Below are positions 47,049-57,940 of a stretch of 64,000 nucleotides of DNA, one piece after another. The translations under genes were made by a program, and so were the position numbers. This stretch comes from Lamellibrachia columna. Taxonomy: Eukaryota > Annelida > Polychaeta > Sabellida > Siboglinidae. Each line of letters begins with the position of its first letter. Within the stretch, counting starts at the first letter, position 1. A model generated the notes under the pieces. That model was not told where the DNA came from. It saw only the letters and a program-made list of their open reading frames with translations, and searched no databases. The stretch is from the NCBI GenBank assembly GCA_963662155.1, contig OY759275.1, forward strand, positions 4,600,706 to 4,664,705, in the 5' to 3' direction.

Positions 47049-48736
47049 GCCCTGTCGTATCGGCATCGCATCGATACCCGGAGCTCCGGGGGACGTCCCT
47101 ATATGCTATGGCTATATCATGTATATGTACCGCATGTGCTACCTTCACACAGCTCATGTTTAACACCAGTTAAGTTATTTCCAGAATGTATGTTTACAAA
47201 TTAAATTAAATTATAGATTAGTTGCATTGTGTGGGATAATTATGCAATGACGCAAGGCCCAGGCCAAGGGATATCGCAACTACTGGTAAAGGTGCATTAA
47301 CCTGGCCGAAATTATTAACGCTAGTAAATTACATTTTTACCTAATTTTATCGATGCTAATGTGTTCTTTGCATCACTCCCCATCGGATCAGTTACAAAAC
47401 GCACTTTTATTTGTAAAAAAATATTGTGTTTGAGCGCACTTTTAGTGCCCAAACCAACGCTATACCGGCAATAGCCAGTGTTGTTAATAGGGCGATCATC
47501 CGAAATGTGCTGTAACAATATCACGGTGGCATCAGAACCGGAAAGGCGATTTTATTGTCAAATATTTCGTACCGCAGTGTAAGAAAATACGAACAATAGA
47601 AGAGAATGTGCAATTTAATGTTACAAAAAACTCTAAAAATCGACAATTTAATGCTAAAAAACCCGGACAGGTGATTTCACTTACAAATATCTTGTACGCA
47701 GTCTAAGAAAAAATAAGATATTTGCACGATCTGTGAACTTTTAATAATTTTTTTTATATATGTGCGATGTCTGCTTTTTTTACATTATCATTATTTACTT
47801 ATAAAGTGTACAAGGGTTTAAGTATTCTTAGCTTTATTTTAGGTATTTCTGGGCATACAATCAACTCTAGTGAAATAAGTTGTATCAAATACATTATACA
47901 ATATAATATCTAAACATTGTAGTAATATACACAGCAGAGCTGAGTTTGTGCTTGATCACTCTAATTTTAAGGATTAAATCAATTAGCATGTAATGCAGTT
48001 CACATGCTACCTGTCGCTGACAAGCACACATCTGCATTAGCACCATATTTAAATACAGAAAACAATCTGTAGAATAGTATCTTATTGAACAAATTATGAA
48101 AACATGTTGTATTACTTTCTATACAATATCGAAGGCATACAATTTAACAAATGGATGGTGTAGATGTTATCTATTGACCAACATTTAAAGTTGTGTGCCA
48201 AATATTACAGACAGTAATAAGTGCACATAATATCCATGCAGCCCTTTGCAGCAGCCACAATACACCTGCGCCATGTAAGTGATAGAACATGCAGAGTCTA
48301 CCACTTTGGCAGTGGAACTATCGTTTTTTCTAAAATGTTCTCCTAAAAATCTCACTATCCCCCACTTTCGAGTCAAAATGTACCACAAAACGGCAAACAT
48401 TTACTCATTTTGAATCCAAATGTGCAGAAATAACCATTTCAAACAGAAAATGCATAAGAATTAAGGAAATATACTGTAAAATATTAAAAGGCCTGCAGCA
48501 TCGAAACTACCACCCTCACATCACGAGTTTTTCATGACAAGTGTTAGATCTAGCACTTTTTGCGGTGCAATGTTACTTGGCACCTCTGAATATGCTGGAG
48601 ACGGACACACATGCTACAGTACACAAACATAAGCCAAGAAATCTTTCACCCCCAGACATGCAATTTAAAAAAAAATATTTAAAACTGCTTCGTCAACTGA
48701 TTTAGCCTATCGCAAATCCAGTTCAATAGTGTCCAA
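47049..48736. other. AT-rich sequence, no gene recognised
   Basis: Short frames only; no repeat was identified by eye. Confidence 0.4.
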
Positions 48737-49489
48737 ATTTAACAAGATTTAACAAGATTTAACAAGATTTGCCATCCAAGCCAAAGGCCCAGATGGCAAG
48801 TAGACAAGGAAGCCATTGGCTTATCGAGAGTCCAACAATGTTCATCTACTTATAGTCCGCCCTCCTGAGATATGTGTCAACCTTGTTTTTAAACATATTC
48901 ACGCTGCTAGCAGTTACACAATCTGTAGACAATTTGTTCCATTCATTTATTGTCCTCTGTGAGAACGAGTGCTTCCTGATGTCCAATCTACATTGATCCT
49001 TTACTAATTTTACCTCATGTCCTCTAGTTCTACTATCCTTCTTGAGTGAGAAAAACATATTTCTATCAATATTTTCATACCCATTCAATATCTTAAAAAC
49101 TTCAATCTGATCTCCTCTTAACCTCCTTGTCTCTAGAGTTGTTAAACCACATTCTTTCAGGCGTTCTTCATAACTAAGGTATCTCAGTTCTGGAATCATT
49201 TTAGTTGCTCTCCTTTGTATGCGTTCAAGCGTATCTATATCCTTCTTACGATATGGTCTCCATGCTTGTATACAATATTCTAAATGAGGTCTAACTATTG
49301 CTTTATAAAGAGGTATAATTAACTTTTTTCCCTTGTAAGTTATGTTTCTTCTAATCAATCCAAGAATTTGATTACCCTTTGAAACTGCAATACCACACTG
49401 CTCTGAAACTTTCATATCAGCACTTATTGTAACTCCTAAGTCCTTTTCTTTTACAGTAGTACCCAGAACAGTATCTCCCATTTTATAGT
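48737..49489 (-). mobile_element. CR1-type LINE, 3' part
   Basis: The minus-strand frame (48,846 upward) is open for about 213 residues of LINE sequence. It has EKDLGVTISADMKVSEQCGI, NQILGLIRR, LYKAIVRPHLEYCIQAW, LERIQRRATKMIPELR and RRLRGDQIEVFKILNG, the C-terminal thumb/connection region of CR1 reverse transcriptases. The polymerase core is absent. The 3' end carries three copies of the 10 bp word taacaagatt (plus strand), the terminal short repeat typical of CR1/L2 elements. The first eight residues of the open frame come from flanking DNA. Confidence 0.92.
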
Positions 49490-49531
49490 TGTTGTTCTGA
49501 TCGGCAGGCATGAAAAGCCAAGCTTCCAGGT

Positions 49532-49731
49532 TTTGGATAGTTTGTCATCTGTACAGGCACAGACGAGTGTCTCTTGGAGGCTGACAATATAAGAAGCGTT
49601 CGTCAAGCCAATCGTATCGCGAAAGGCGCCAATGAATATCCAGCAAACCTCCGCTACAGCTATGATCGCTCAGTGTGCAAGCACTACGAATCGTACCACA
49701 ATCACAGCACTGGTATTCGACGGAAACAGAG
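49532..49731 (+). CDS. Candidate internal exon, unrecognised
   Basis: The open frame FVICTGTDECLLEADNIRSV continues RQANRIAKGANEYPANLR and SYDRSVCKHYESYHNHSTG. It ends in a consensus donor (ag|gtaagt) at 49,731/49,732. A stop (tag) lies just before the first codon, in the position of an acceptor (ggatag). An alternative acceptor is tctgtacag at about 49,549. The peptide is basic at its end, with Cys and His residues and no low complexity. I do not recognise the family. The CR1 copy just upstream lies in the presumed intron on the opposite strand. Confidence 0.5.
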
Positions 49732-49739
49732 GTAAGTTT

Positions 49740-51926
49740 AATGCATCGCCATCATCAAATTTAATGTGTGCAATGAATGGGCGAACTTTTAGTTTCTAAT
49801 CTAACCATGAACATTACCACCTAGAACACCCAAACTTCTCATATATATACTACGCATATGCACATGTCACGTTGTAAAAAAACAATTACTTTCTCAAAAC
49901 AATCAACATTTACAAAATAATTCGAGATTTGTAAACGTCGAAACGTTGATTTCAAAATTGCGTATTCTTCATTTAGACGCGTTTGGCCGGTCGGTATATG
50001 TTAGAATATAATATAGTTTGCGCTAATTAAAATGATTTCATGATAACAATTTGTTTACGATCAAACCTTTTACCTTTAACTGATGCTGGTACACACATAA
50101 CCAATTAAGATAGAGTCTCAATAAAATGGGTTATTTTGTCATAAGGAGTACTAGTTTAGTAAACAAAGGCCAACATATGTTAACAGGTGTATACAAAATA
50201 CATTTGCATTTGGCGATCGACATTTGCTAGACTACTACACTCGTGGCGTAGGGTTGTCTAACAGCATGACACGGCCCGTGAAATTAAGATGATGTGCACT
50301 CAACAAGGTATTCATAGTAAATCATTAACGTGATATTCTTAATTGTAGTAGCAAATGGTTATGTTTTAGTAACTGTTATAGGAGCATAGGCCCAAAACCA
50401 CGACTTTTGTTTCCCTTTAATAAAGATTTAGTTATTTTTGTAAAGTTACCGTTTGGCAATTCCACAGAAATTAAGCTGCCTATGAAATGGGGGTTGTGGT
50501 AAAAGGGTAATTAAGCGGAGACAACTGCGATTGCAGCAATAGTGGACACAAATGATATTCGTTTCGATGCGACAGTTGACGAGATAATGCACTTCCAGCC
50601 CTCAAGTTGTACGCACCATAACACGTTAAATGTACCTATGTCATCATAAAATAAAACATTGCTATTAGTATTAGTATTATCATAGTTTAATACTAGTTTG
50701 TTTTAGTAATAAATATTTGGCGTAAATGTGTTATTGTTTGTTCTCTCTGTCTTCAAATGTGTTTATGTGTGACATGTGATAGCGGGCAGCGTGTCGTTTG
50801 GGGCCAGAAGTGAATATTTATGGGTAATTGTGGGTATCTTGCATAAACCAATATTACGTCTGATGCCCCGTGCGACGCCCCGTATGCTCGTGTTTCCCAT
50901 ATCTATATGTGAATTCCTTGCCAACAATCATTGTGAGCATTCGTCCTCCACAACGCACCGTTACAAACTTCAGATGTGAACAAGGAAACAAATGATTTAT
51001 CGACAGCCTACCATTTGTCATTCATGCATAGCCATCCCTTATCAGATATACATTCGGTAATTCAGTTTATTCCTGCTCGTACTTAAGCTACTCGCATTTA
51101 CACAATCAATAAATTATATATTACTTTGACTAATTATTCTCAATAAGAAATAGTGGTTTTTTTTCGTAGCCAATCTGCACTGTTCGTTTATTACACCTTC
51201 TCCATATATCTTGGACGTTTATTGCCTTCTTTTCTCCACGAAATGTACGACGATTTTCATTGGTCAACTGGTTAGGAGTTTCGTACCATTATTGTTTGTT
51301 TATTAACGTACCGAAAGCAGAAGTTAAGAAGATAGGTTACACCTGGAACGAAATAATAAAGATAACAAGAACTAGATTGATATAAAGTATATACGCTGCT
51401 AAGCGACATTCTTGTCTCATTTTTTTATATAAATACATTCATTCAATCATTCCACGCACAAAAAAACATACATTCGTTAAAAATATTGTGTGTTTGTTTG
51501 CTGTCCAAAAAGCGCTGCTAAATGCATCCGCGGTGAGCGAAAATGCAGGCTTCTCTCTCTCGTTGCTGAAGACGTTGATGCAACGGGGCAGTGGGCACTA
51601 GATGGATTAAACAAGTGCACAACATTTTTTTAAAGAATGTATATTTGATGTGTACGTGGAGTGCTATGGAATAAATAATTTAGCTCATGATATAATTTAG
51701 TTCATGATATCCGAAAAAACCTACAGTTTTAATTACTCGACACGTCATGGCGGCAATGGCGGTATAACGGTAGTACGAAAACACGAACTCGTTATCGGAA
51801 AACGTAACAGTCAACACAAACCAGTAATTTGTTAACGACACCATCAACATAGTCCTATACTATATGTATTTTTTAAATGATTCTAAAAACGAAGCGAGCG
51901 AAATGATTTGACATTCGAGCAGCGTC
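49740..51926. other. No gene recognised
   Basis: Ordinary AT-rich sequence with short frames only. The part near 51,900 may hold the downstream exons or introns of the EGF gene on the minus strand. Confidence 0.4.
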
Positions 51927-52823
51927 TTACATAACATACCTTGCCACTGCAGTTGTTCCGCCGGTTGTCGCAGCTGCTGCTGTTGTTGTCGATGCCGCAG
52001 CCCCAATGACTGCCGCTGCGGCCACACCGGTGACAACGATACCGGCAGCGACACCCGCCACGACCAGTGTTTTCTTCTTTGCACTCATTCCGACGCTGTT
52101 GTCCTCCGTCTTGATAATTGTGGTGGTAATTGTGGTGGTAATTGTGGTGGTAATTGTGGTGGCGGTGGTGCTAGGGGGCCATTGACAATAGATACCTTCG
52201 TAACCAGCAGGGCATGAGCAGGTGATTCCGACTTTTTCGGTGTAGCGACACGTTGCACCGTTTTGGCATTTATTGTCTAAGCAGGTTTGTAGTTTCTCGC
52301 AAAACCAACTTTTCCAACCGTCAGCGCAAATGCATGTGACTCCTCTGCCGCTCGTCGTCGCATTAATGCAGGTCGCTCCATTTTGGCACGGAGTATCGCG
52401 GCATCGGTAATGTTTTGGACAGCGAAAAATAATCTTGAAGTAAGTATTCCGACTCAATGACGTTGCTGTTTTTATTGTTGTGAGTGTGTTCGTATAATAA
52501 CACATCGACATATCCATGCTAGCCCCTCTCGTGTGCATAGCGGAAACGCAATTCACATTCTGCATACACCAATCTAAGCACTGCCTTGGAACACTGACAT
52601 TGCCATCTGCTCTTTTAGAATATCCTACTTGAGTGGAATATGATGTGTTTTTCAATGTCTCAAACTCATCTTGACACATGGGTATCTGGCGTATGCTTCT
52701 CGCTCGCGCTTTGTCGCTGACGTCGCCAGAGGGGTTATTCGACGTGACAGGACCATCAGCGTTTGTTTGGAACAAACTGCAATATAAGAGCAAGATGACC
52801 GCGGTTGTTAGAACCGGAATCAT
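51927..52823 (-). CDS. Apple/PAN-like and EGF-domain membrane protein
   Basis: The ATG at 52,821-52,823 is chosen because it begins a signal peptide (MIPVLTTAVILLLYCSLF). The frame is open 13 codons upstream but starts there with GTG. Residues 50-135 have six Cys in an apple/PAN-like arrangement (C50, C82, C86, C92, C108, C135). Two EGF domains follow: 139-178 and 179-214, each with C-x4-C-x5-C and C-x-C spacing and CQNGATC motifs. A Thr-rich linker (218-236) and a transmembrane helix (252-277) complete it. The likely role is adhesion or receptor at the cell surface. The final codons lie past a consensus donor (caag|gtatgt), so the true cytoplasmic tail may be encoded by further exons below 51,927. 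Confidence 0.85.
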   Translation of the reverse strand: MIPVLTTAVILLLYCSLFQTNADGPVTSNNPSGDVSDKARARSIRQIPMCQDEFETLKNTSYSTQVGYSKRADGNVSVPRQCLDWCMQNVNCVSAMHTRGASMDMSMCYYTNTLTTIKTATSLSRNTYFKIIFRCPKHYRCRDTPCQNGATCINATTSGRGVTCICADGWKSWFCEKLQTCLDNKCQNGATCRYTEKVGITCSCPAGYEGIYCQWPPSTTATTITTTITTTITTTIIKTEDNSVGMSAKKKTLVVAGVAAGIVVTGVAAAAVIGAAASTTTAAAATTGGTTAVARYVM

Positions 52824-52850
52824 TACAATTGTTGAGGCGGTGGCCGTCGT

Positions 52851-52880
52851 GACGTCACACACCCGACGTCACGACGTCGT
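52851..52880 (-). promoter_or_regulatory. CRE-like sites upstream of the EGF gene
   Basis: A perfect TGACGTCA lies at about 52,850-52,857, and cgacgtcacgacgtcg lies at 52,864-52,879, 28-60 bp upstream of the start codon. A TATA-like word (tattatacatagg on the minus strand, near 52,935) lies further upstream. These could form the core promoter, which is inferred from position only. Confidence 0.35.
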
Positions 52881-53587
52881 CATCGCTCTGCAGAGGAAGG
52901 TCAGGCAATTGCTACCCCAAAAGGAAACCTATGTATAATATTGGATTTAAGGTAGGCGCCTACCTCGAAATCAAGCTAACTGCGCATCGCAGCCGTAACA
53001 TGAAATCACCACAAAAAAAGTTATATTGCCGATAAAAATTACGTCATTAATGCCAAAAATAAACACAAATGATACGCTTTGGTAAAGATAATAAGAACCG
53101 AAAACATTAATACATTAAACGTATCTGGTGGGTTTGTAATAGAGCATTTTGTTCGGAACTCGTGTGATTTAAAGATAGCAAATACAAAAATTTGCCCGGC
53201 AGTCCAATAGGTTTTCTACGTATATAGAGATGAATAATAAATTAGCATTACTCCTTGTGGGTAAAATTGGGGTTTTGATAACAGTTTTGCTGCTGGTGTA
53301 GCTGTTATCATGTCACATATTTCACAAATTTGCACGGCACCCCAACTTATTTGGCTGTTTATGGAGGTCAATAATAAATGACAATTTTAGCAAAGTTTTA
53401 CTTTCCTTGGTGGTCAAATATTTAATATTGTTTAAATTGAGTTAAAATATGTTTTCCGCAACTTAATAATATACGTTAAATAATTAATTTTGCCATTGTT
53501 TTATACATATTTTACACATTATGGCGGATTTAGGATTGGCTGGAGGTCTCAGACAGTCGTAGTCATATGTCGTTCTACTTACGAACC

Positions 53588-53599
53588 GGGGGGGGGGGG
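53588..53599. repeat. Poly(G) run
   Basis: About 12 G in a row follow tacgaacc. The stretch cgacacatgtcgtt repeats the words before it (catatgtcgttctactta). Confidence 0.9.
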
Positions 53600-53617
53600 A
53601 CGACACATGTCGTTTTA

Positions 53618-55015
53618 CTTTAACAAGATTTAACAAGATTGCCATTCCAAACAACAAGTTCAAGATGGCAAGTGGACAAGGAAACCATTGGCTTATCGAG
53701 AGTCCAACAATGTTCTCATCTATGTGTAGCCCGCCCTTATCATATATATGTCCATTCTATTTTTAAACATATACACACTACTAGCATTAACACAATCATT
53801 TGACAGTTTGTTCCATTCATTTATCAACCTCTCCGAGAAAGAGTACTTTCTCATGTCCAACCTACACTGCTCCTTAACTAATGATGCTTTGTGTCTACTG
53901 ATTCTACTGCCTTCTTTAAGTTTAAAGAACATATTCCTGTCAACATCTTCATAACCGTTCACTATTTTAAACACTTCTATTTGTTCTCCTCTTAGTCTCC
54001 TGGTCTCTAGTGTTGTCAAACCACATTGTAATAAGCGCCTTTCATAACTAAGGTCTCTTAATTCTGGAATAATTTTAGTTGCTCTTCGTAGACTTCTTTC
54101 TAGCTTGTATATGTCATTTTTATGATATGACCTCCATTCTTGAATACAATATTCCAAATGTGGTCTAACTATTGCTTTGTACAGAGGTACAATTAGCTTT
54201 TTCTCCTTATACGTTATAGTTCTCCTAATTAGCCCTAGAATTTGATTTCCTTTCGAAGCAGCAATCCCACATTGCTCTGAAACTTTCATGTCAGCACTAA
54301 ATGTTACTCCTAAGTCCTTTTCTTGTGTGGTTCTACATAGTACAGCATCCCCCATTTTATATTCTTCGTCCATATTTCCATGTCCTATGTGTATACATTT
54401 ACACTTCCCAAAATTTAATAACATTTGCCATTTTTTTACCATTTAACACATTTTTCTAGATCATCCTGTAAACTTTGTTTATCTGTATCATTAGTAACCT
54501 TTCTGAATACTTTTGTGTCATCTGCAAATTTGTGTACTTTGCTAGATACGTCATCTTCCAAATCATTTATATATATTAAAAACAGTATAGGGCCTAATAC
54601 TGATCCCTGTGGTACCCCACTCAAAACAGATTGCCAGTTTGAAATCTCACCATCTACTATTACTCTCTGTTTTCTGTGTGTAAACTACTTTTATAGCCAG
54701 TTGATTACATCATTACCTATGCCATGGGCTTTTAATTTAAGTAACAATCTTTGATGTGGCACTTTATCGAAAGTTTTCTGAAAATCTAAGTAGGCAACAT
54801 CCACTGGTGACCCGTCATCTACCCACTTTGTAATTTCTTAAAAAAATATAAGAGATTAGTTAAACATGACCTTGCCATGTTGATATGTATTTATTAATTT
54901 ATGTTTTACAAGGAATTCCACCATGTGTTCTCCAATTAATGTTTCGAGTAATTTACATACAACTGATGTTAAACTCACTGGTCTGTAATTTTCTTATTTG
55001 TTCCTCGATCTTACT
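53618..55015 (-). mobile_element. CR1-type LINE, most complete copy
   Basis: The minus strand carries reverse transcriptase from its start to the 3' end. Seen: YRPVSLTSVVCKLLETLI (about 54,990), AYLDFQKTFDKVPHQRLLLK (motif A), SGVPQGSVLGPILFLIYIND and KFADDTKVFRK (catalytic Ala-Asp-Asp) at 54,436-54,624. Another frame (53,720-54,442) continues with WQMLLNFGKCKCIHIGHGN through LYKAIVRPHLEYCIQEW. Frameshifts and stops disable it. The 3' end has the 10 bp terminal repeat (taacaagatt twice). The element is 5' truncated and has no endonuclease. Confidence 0.93.
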
Positions 55016-55159
55016 TACGTACAGAAGGGTTAATATTAGCCGGCTGGTAATACACCAGTCTTTGCATTGGCACTAGTTCCGATGTAGGCCTATACACACT
55101 TTGTCATTTACAGTAATATTTGCAAAGGACATAGTAATAGTATATCGGAGTGTTTCAAT

Positions 55160-55780
55160 CCTCAAATTTGGGTAAACTTTTGGAGTTCATTCTGATTGGT
55201 CGAAATTTGAAATGGAGCGTTCTGATTGGTCGTGCGCTTTTTGCCGCTAGGGGCGCCACCGTATAATCCCCTATTATCACTCAAATTGTAAGATGTTGGA
55301 GCACTTTCTGATTGGTCGAGAGCAGTTTCACCACCAGGGGGCGCCACATGGACTCATTCTGATTGGTCGAGAGCCGTCACGTGACCTATGACCTAAATTA
55401 GCATATATTGCACCCTTTTGTGGTGAAACTTTCACCAGGGGGCGCTATGGGTCAATTGTATCGACGGTTTGTGACCTAGTTTCGACTGTTCTGATTGGTC
55501 GAGAGCCGTCACGTGACCTATGACGTCACAGCTCATTTACATAAATTTGCATAAATTAACATAAATTACACCCTTTTGTGGTGAAAGCGTCGCCAGAGGG
55601 CGCAATGTGTAATCCCCTATTATCGCCCCCGAGGTACTGTTTTGCGGTAATACTGTCGTCAAGGGCGCTTAGGGTCAAGTGTGTCGACGTTTCTGATGTG
55701 TCGAGAGCCGTCACGTGACTTATGAGGTCACAGCTCCTCCCCTATTATTTAAAATGAGGAGATTTTGGGGCACTGTTTTG
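55160..55780 (+). promoter_or_regulatory. Array of CTCF-like, E-box, CCAAT and CRE motifs
   Basis: Degenerate modules repeat the words ttctgattggtcgagagc (inverted CCAAT box), GTCACGTGAC (CACGTG at 55,378, 55,510 and 55,712) and CTCF-like cores. The cores are at 55,243-55,260, 55,331-55,347 (CCACCAGGGGGCGCCAC, near-perfect), 55,433-55,450, 55,590-55,604 and, weaker, 55,655-55,670. Two modules are 132 bp apart, others further. TGACGTCA occurs at 55,521-55,528. All CTCF-like cores point the same way. The array abuts the left arm of the foldback. Confidence 0.65.
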
Positions 55781-55864
55781 CGCTGATACGATTACCAGAT
55801 GGAGCTGCGGGGCAAAGTCGAAGGTCAAAGGTCACCGACTTTTGTGCTGATACGATTGCCAGTT

Positions 55865-56150
55865 AGGGTTAGGGTTAGTAACCCTAATTCTGATGTATGT
55901 AGTGAACCCTAATACGGACCCTGTAGGGTTAGTAACCCTAATGAAAGTCAAAGGTTACCGACCTTTTGTACTTATTCAATTGCCAGTTGGGGCTAAGGTT
56001 AGTAACCCTAATTATATCGTCTGTAGTGAACCCTAATACGAACCCTGTAGGGTTAGTAACCCTAATGAAAGGTCAAAGGTCAAATATCACCGACCTGTTG
56101 TACTTATGCAATTGCCAGTTAGGGTTATGGTTAGTAACCCTAATTATATC
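55865..56150. repeat. TTAGGG-like motifs with palindromic ttagtaa centre
   Basis: Several gggttagtaaccc palindromes and a short gttagggttagggttag run alternate with aaggtcaaaggtcac-type words. The units are about 150 bp apart (55,860, 55,925, 55,990, 56,050, 56,115). Two perfect AGGTCA-A-AGGTCA direct repeats (nuclear-receptor DR1 type) lie at 55,822-55,834 and 56,070-56,082. Confidence 0.7.
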
Positions 56151-57940
56151 GTCTTCGGTTTAATACTGACGATTATGACGCGCTTTTCGAGACGTGTCTG
56201 GGTACAGAACCGGTTCAAACCGGTTTCATGTAGTTTTTTTTCTTCTTTTCTGGAACGTTCGAACAACGTCATGGAATTTTCCACGCTCACGAAAAGAAAC
56301 ACGATCCCGCATTTTCACCTTGCTAGTAGACTGAAACATAGCGTTCGAAAGTTCGTGCATGCAGCGGGAAAAACGTAGCCGTGCATGTAAACTATGCGAT
56401 GCATATCGCATCGTTCCATTATATCGAGAACTTTCGACGTATGTCGTTTCGTATCGCCTATAATATCACGAATCTACAAAAAACACCGCGAGGTCAAAAG
56501 GTCAAGGTCAACAAAACAAGCACCGCCGCTTTCTGGAACGTTCGAACGAAGTCACGCCTTTTCACCCTGCTAGCAGACTGAAATCTAGCGGACGAAAGTT
56601 CGTGTATCCAGTGAAAAAAAAGTAGCCGTGCATGTAAGCATATCGCATCGTTGCATTATATCGAGAACTTTTCGACGTATGTCGTTTCGCGAAGGTCAAG
56701 GTCAAACAAAAAAGCACCGTCGCTTTCTGGAACGTTCGAACGAAGTCATGGAATTTTCCATAAACATCACGAGGTCTAAAGGTCAAAATGTCAAGGTCAA
56801 ACCAGTTTCCCGCGAAATGTGTCCAGCAGCATGTCCTTATTTGGTATTGTTCTGCATGCTGTACGTCAGAACCAGTTTGAACCAGTTCAATGCTAGCAGA
56901 GTAGTTGAAAATTTACAAGTTGGAAGTGTGTAAGTAGAAATTTGTAACATGAAAGTTTAAGATATGAAAGTTTGTGTTATGAAACTTTGCAATTTTGAAG
57001 TTTATAAGTTGAATCTTGCAAGTTGGAAGTTTGTGATGGGAAACTTGGTGATATGAAAAGTTAATGTTTGGAAGTTTATGTTTTGAAAGTTTATGATATG
57101 AAAGTTTGTAAGTTGGAAGTTAGAAAGTTGGAAGTTTGTGATGTGAAACTTGGTGATATGATAAGTTTATGTTATGAAAGTTTGAAATTTGGAAGTTTGT
57201 TGTTTTTAAAGTTTGTGTTATGAAAATTTTTAGTTGGAAGTTTGTAATGTGAAAAGTTTATGTTTTGAAAGTTTATGTTATGAAAGTTTGTAAGTTGGAA
57301 GTTTGTGATGTGAACATTTGGGTTTGTAAGTTGAAAGTTTGCAATATGAAGTTTGTAAGTTGGAAGTTTGTGATATGAAAAGTTCCTGTTTGGAAGTTTA
57401 TGATATGAAAAGTTCTTGTTTGGAAGTTCATGTTTTGAAAGTTTGTGTTATGAAAATTTTAAAGTTGGAAGTTTGTGATGTGAAAAGTTTATGTTTTGAA
57501 AGTTTATGTTATGAAAGTTTGTAAGTTGGAAGTTTGTGATGTGAAAATTTTATGTTTTGAAAGTTTATTTTATGAAAATTTTTAAGTTGGAAGTATATAA
57601 GTTGAAAATTTGGGTTTGTAATTTGAAAGTTTGCAATATGAAGTTTGTAAGTTGGAAGTTTGAACGTTGAAGTTTGAACGTTGGAAGTTTGTAAGTTGGA
57701 AGTTTGTGATGTGAAACTTGGTGATATGAAAAGTTTATGTTTAGAAGTTTATGTTTGGAAGTTTGTGTTATGAAAATTTGTTAGTTGGAAGTCTGTGATG
57801 TTAAACTTGGTGATATGAAAAGTTAATGTTTGGAAGTTTATGTTGTTTGAAAGTTTATTTTATGAAAGTTTGTAAGTTGGAAGTATGTAAGTTGAAAATT
57901 TGGGTTTGTAAGTTGAAAGTTGCAATATGAAGTTTGTAAG
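55953..57940 (+). repeat. Foldback structure, left inverted arm
   Basis: The left arm is the reverse complement of 62,034-64,000. The outer part (55,953-56,935) is non-tandem. It includes three related blocks starting ttctggaacgttcgaac (about 56,248, 56,531 and 56,726) and two with gaacttt(t)cgacgtatgtcg. The inner part (56,936-57,940) is the 15-16 bp minisatellite. The arms differ by substitutions and small indels (for example near 56,455 against 63,480), so they are not a mirror copy made by an assembly error. Short frames inside are not genes. Confidence 0.93.

Noticed and set aside
52824..52862. Thirteen extra N-terminal codons for the EGF protein
   Set aside because: The frame opens with GTG there; the ATG at 52,823 starts a proper signal peptide.
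55162..55347. 61-codon minus-strand frame
   Set aside because: Lies in the CTCF-like repeat array and has no domain.
57339..57524. Pentapeptide-repeat protein
   Set aside because: The 15 bp period of the minisatellite gives an artificial frame; other units have 14 or 16 bp and break it.
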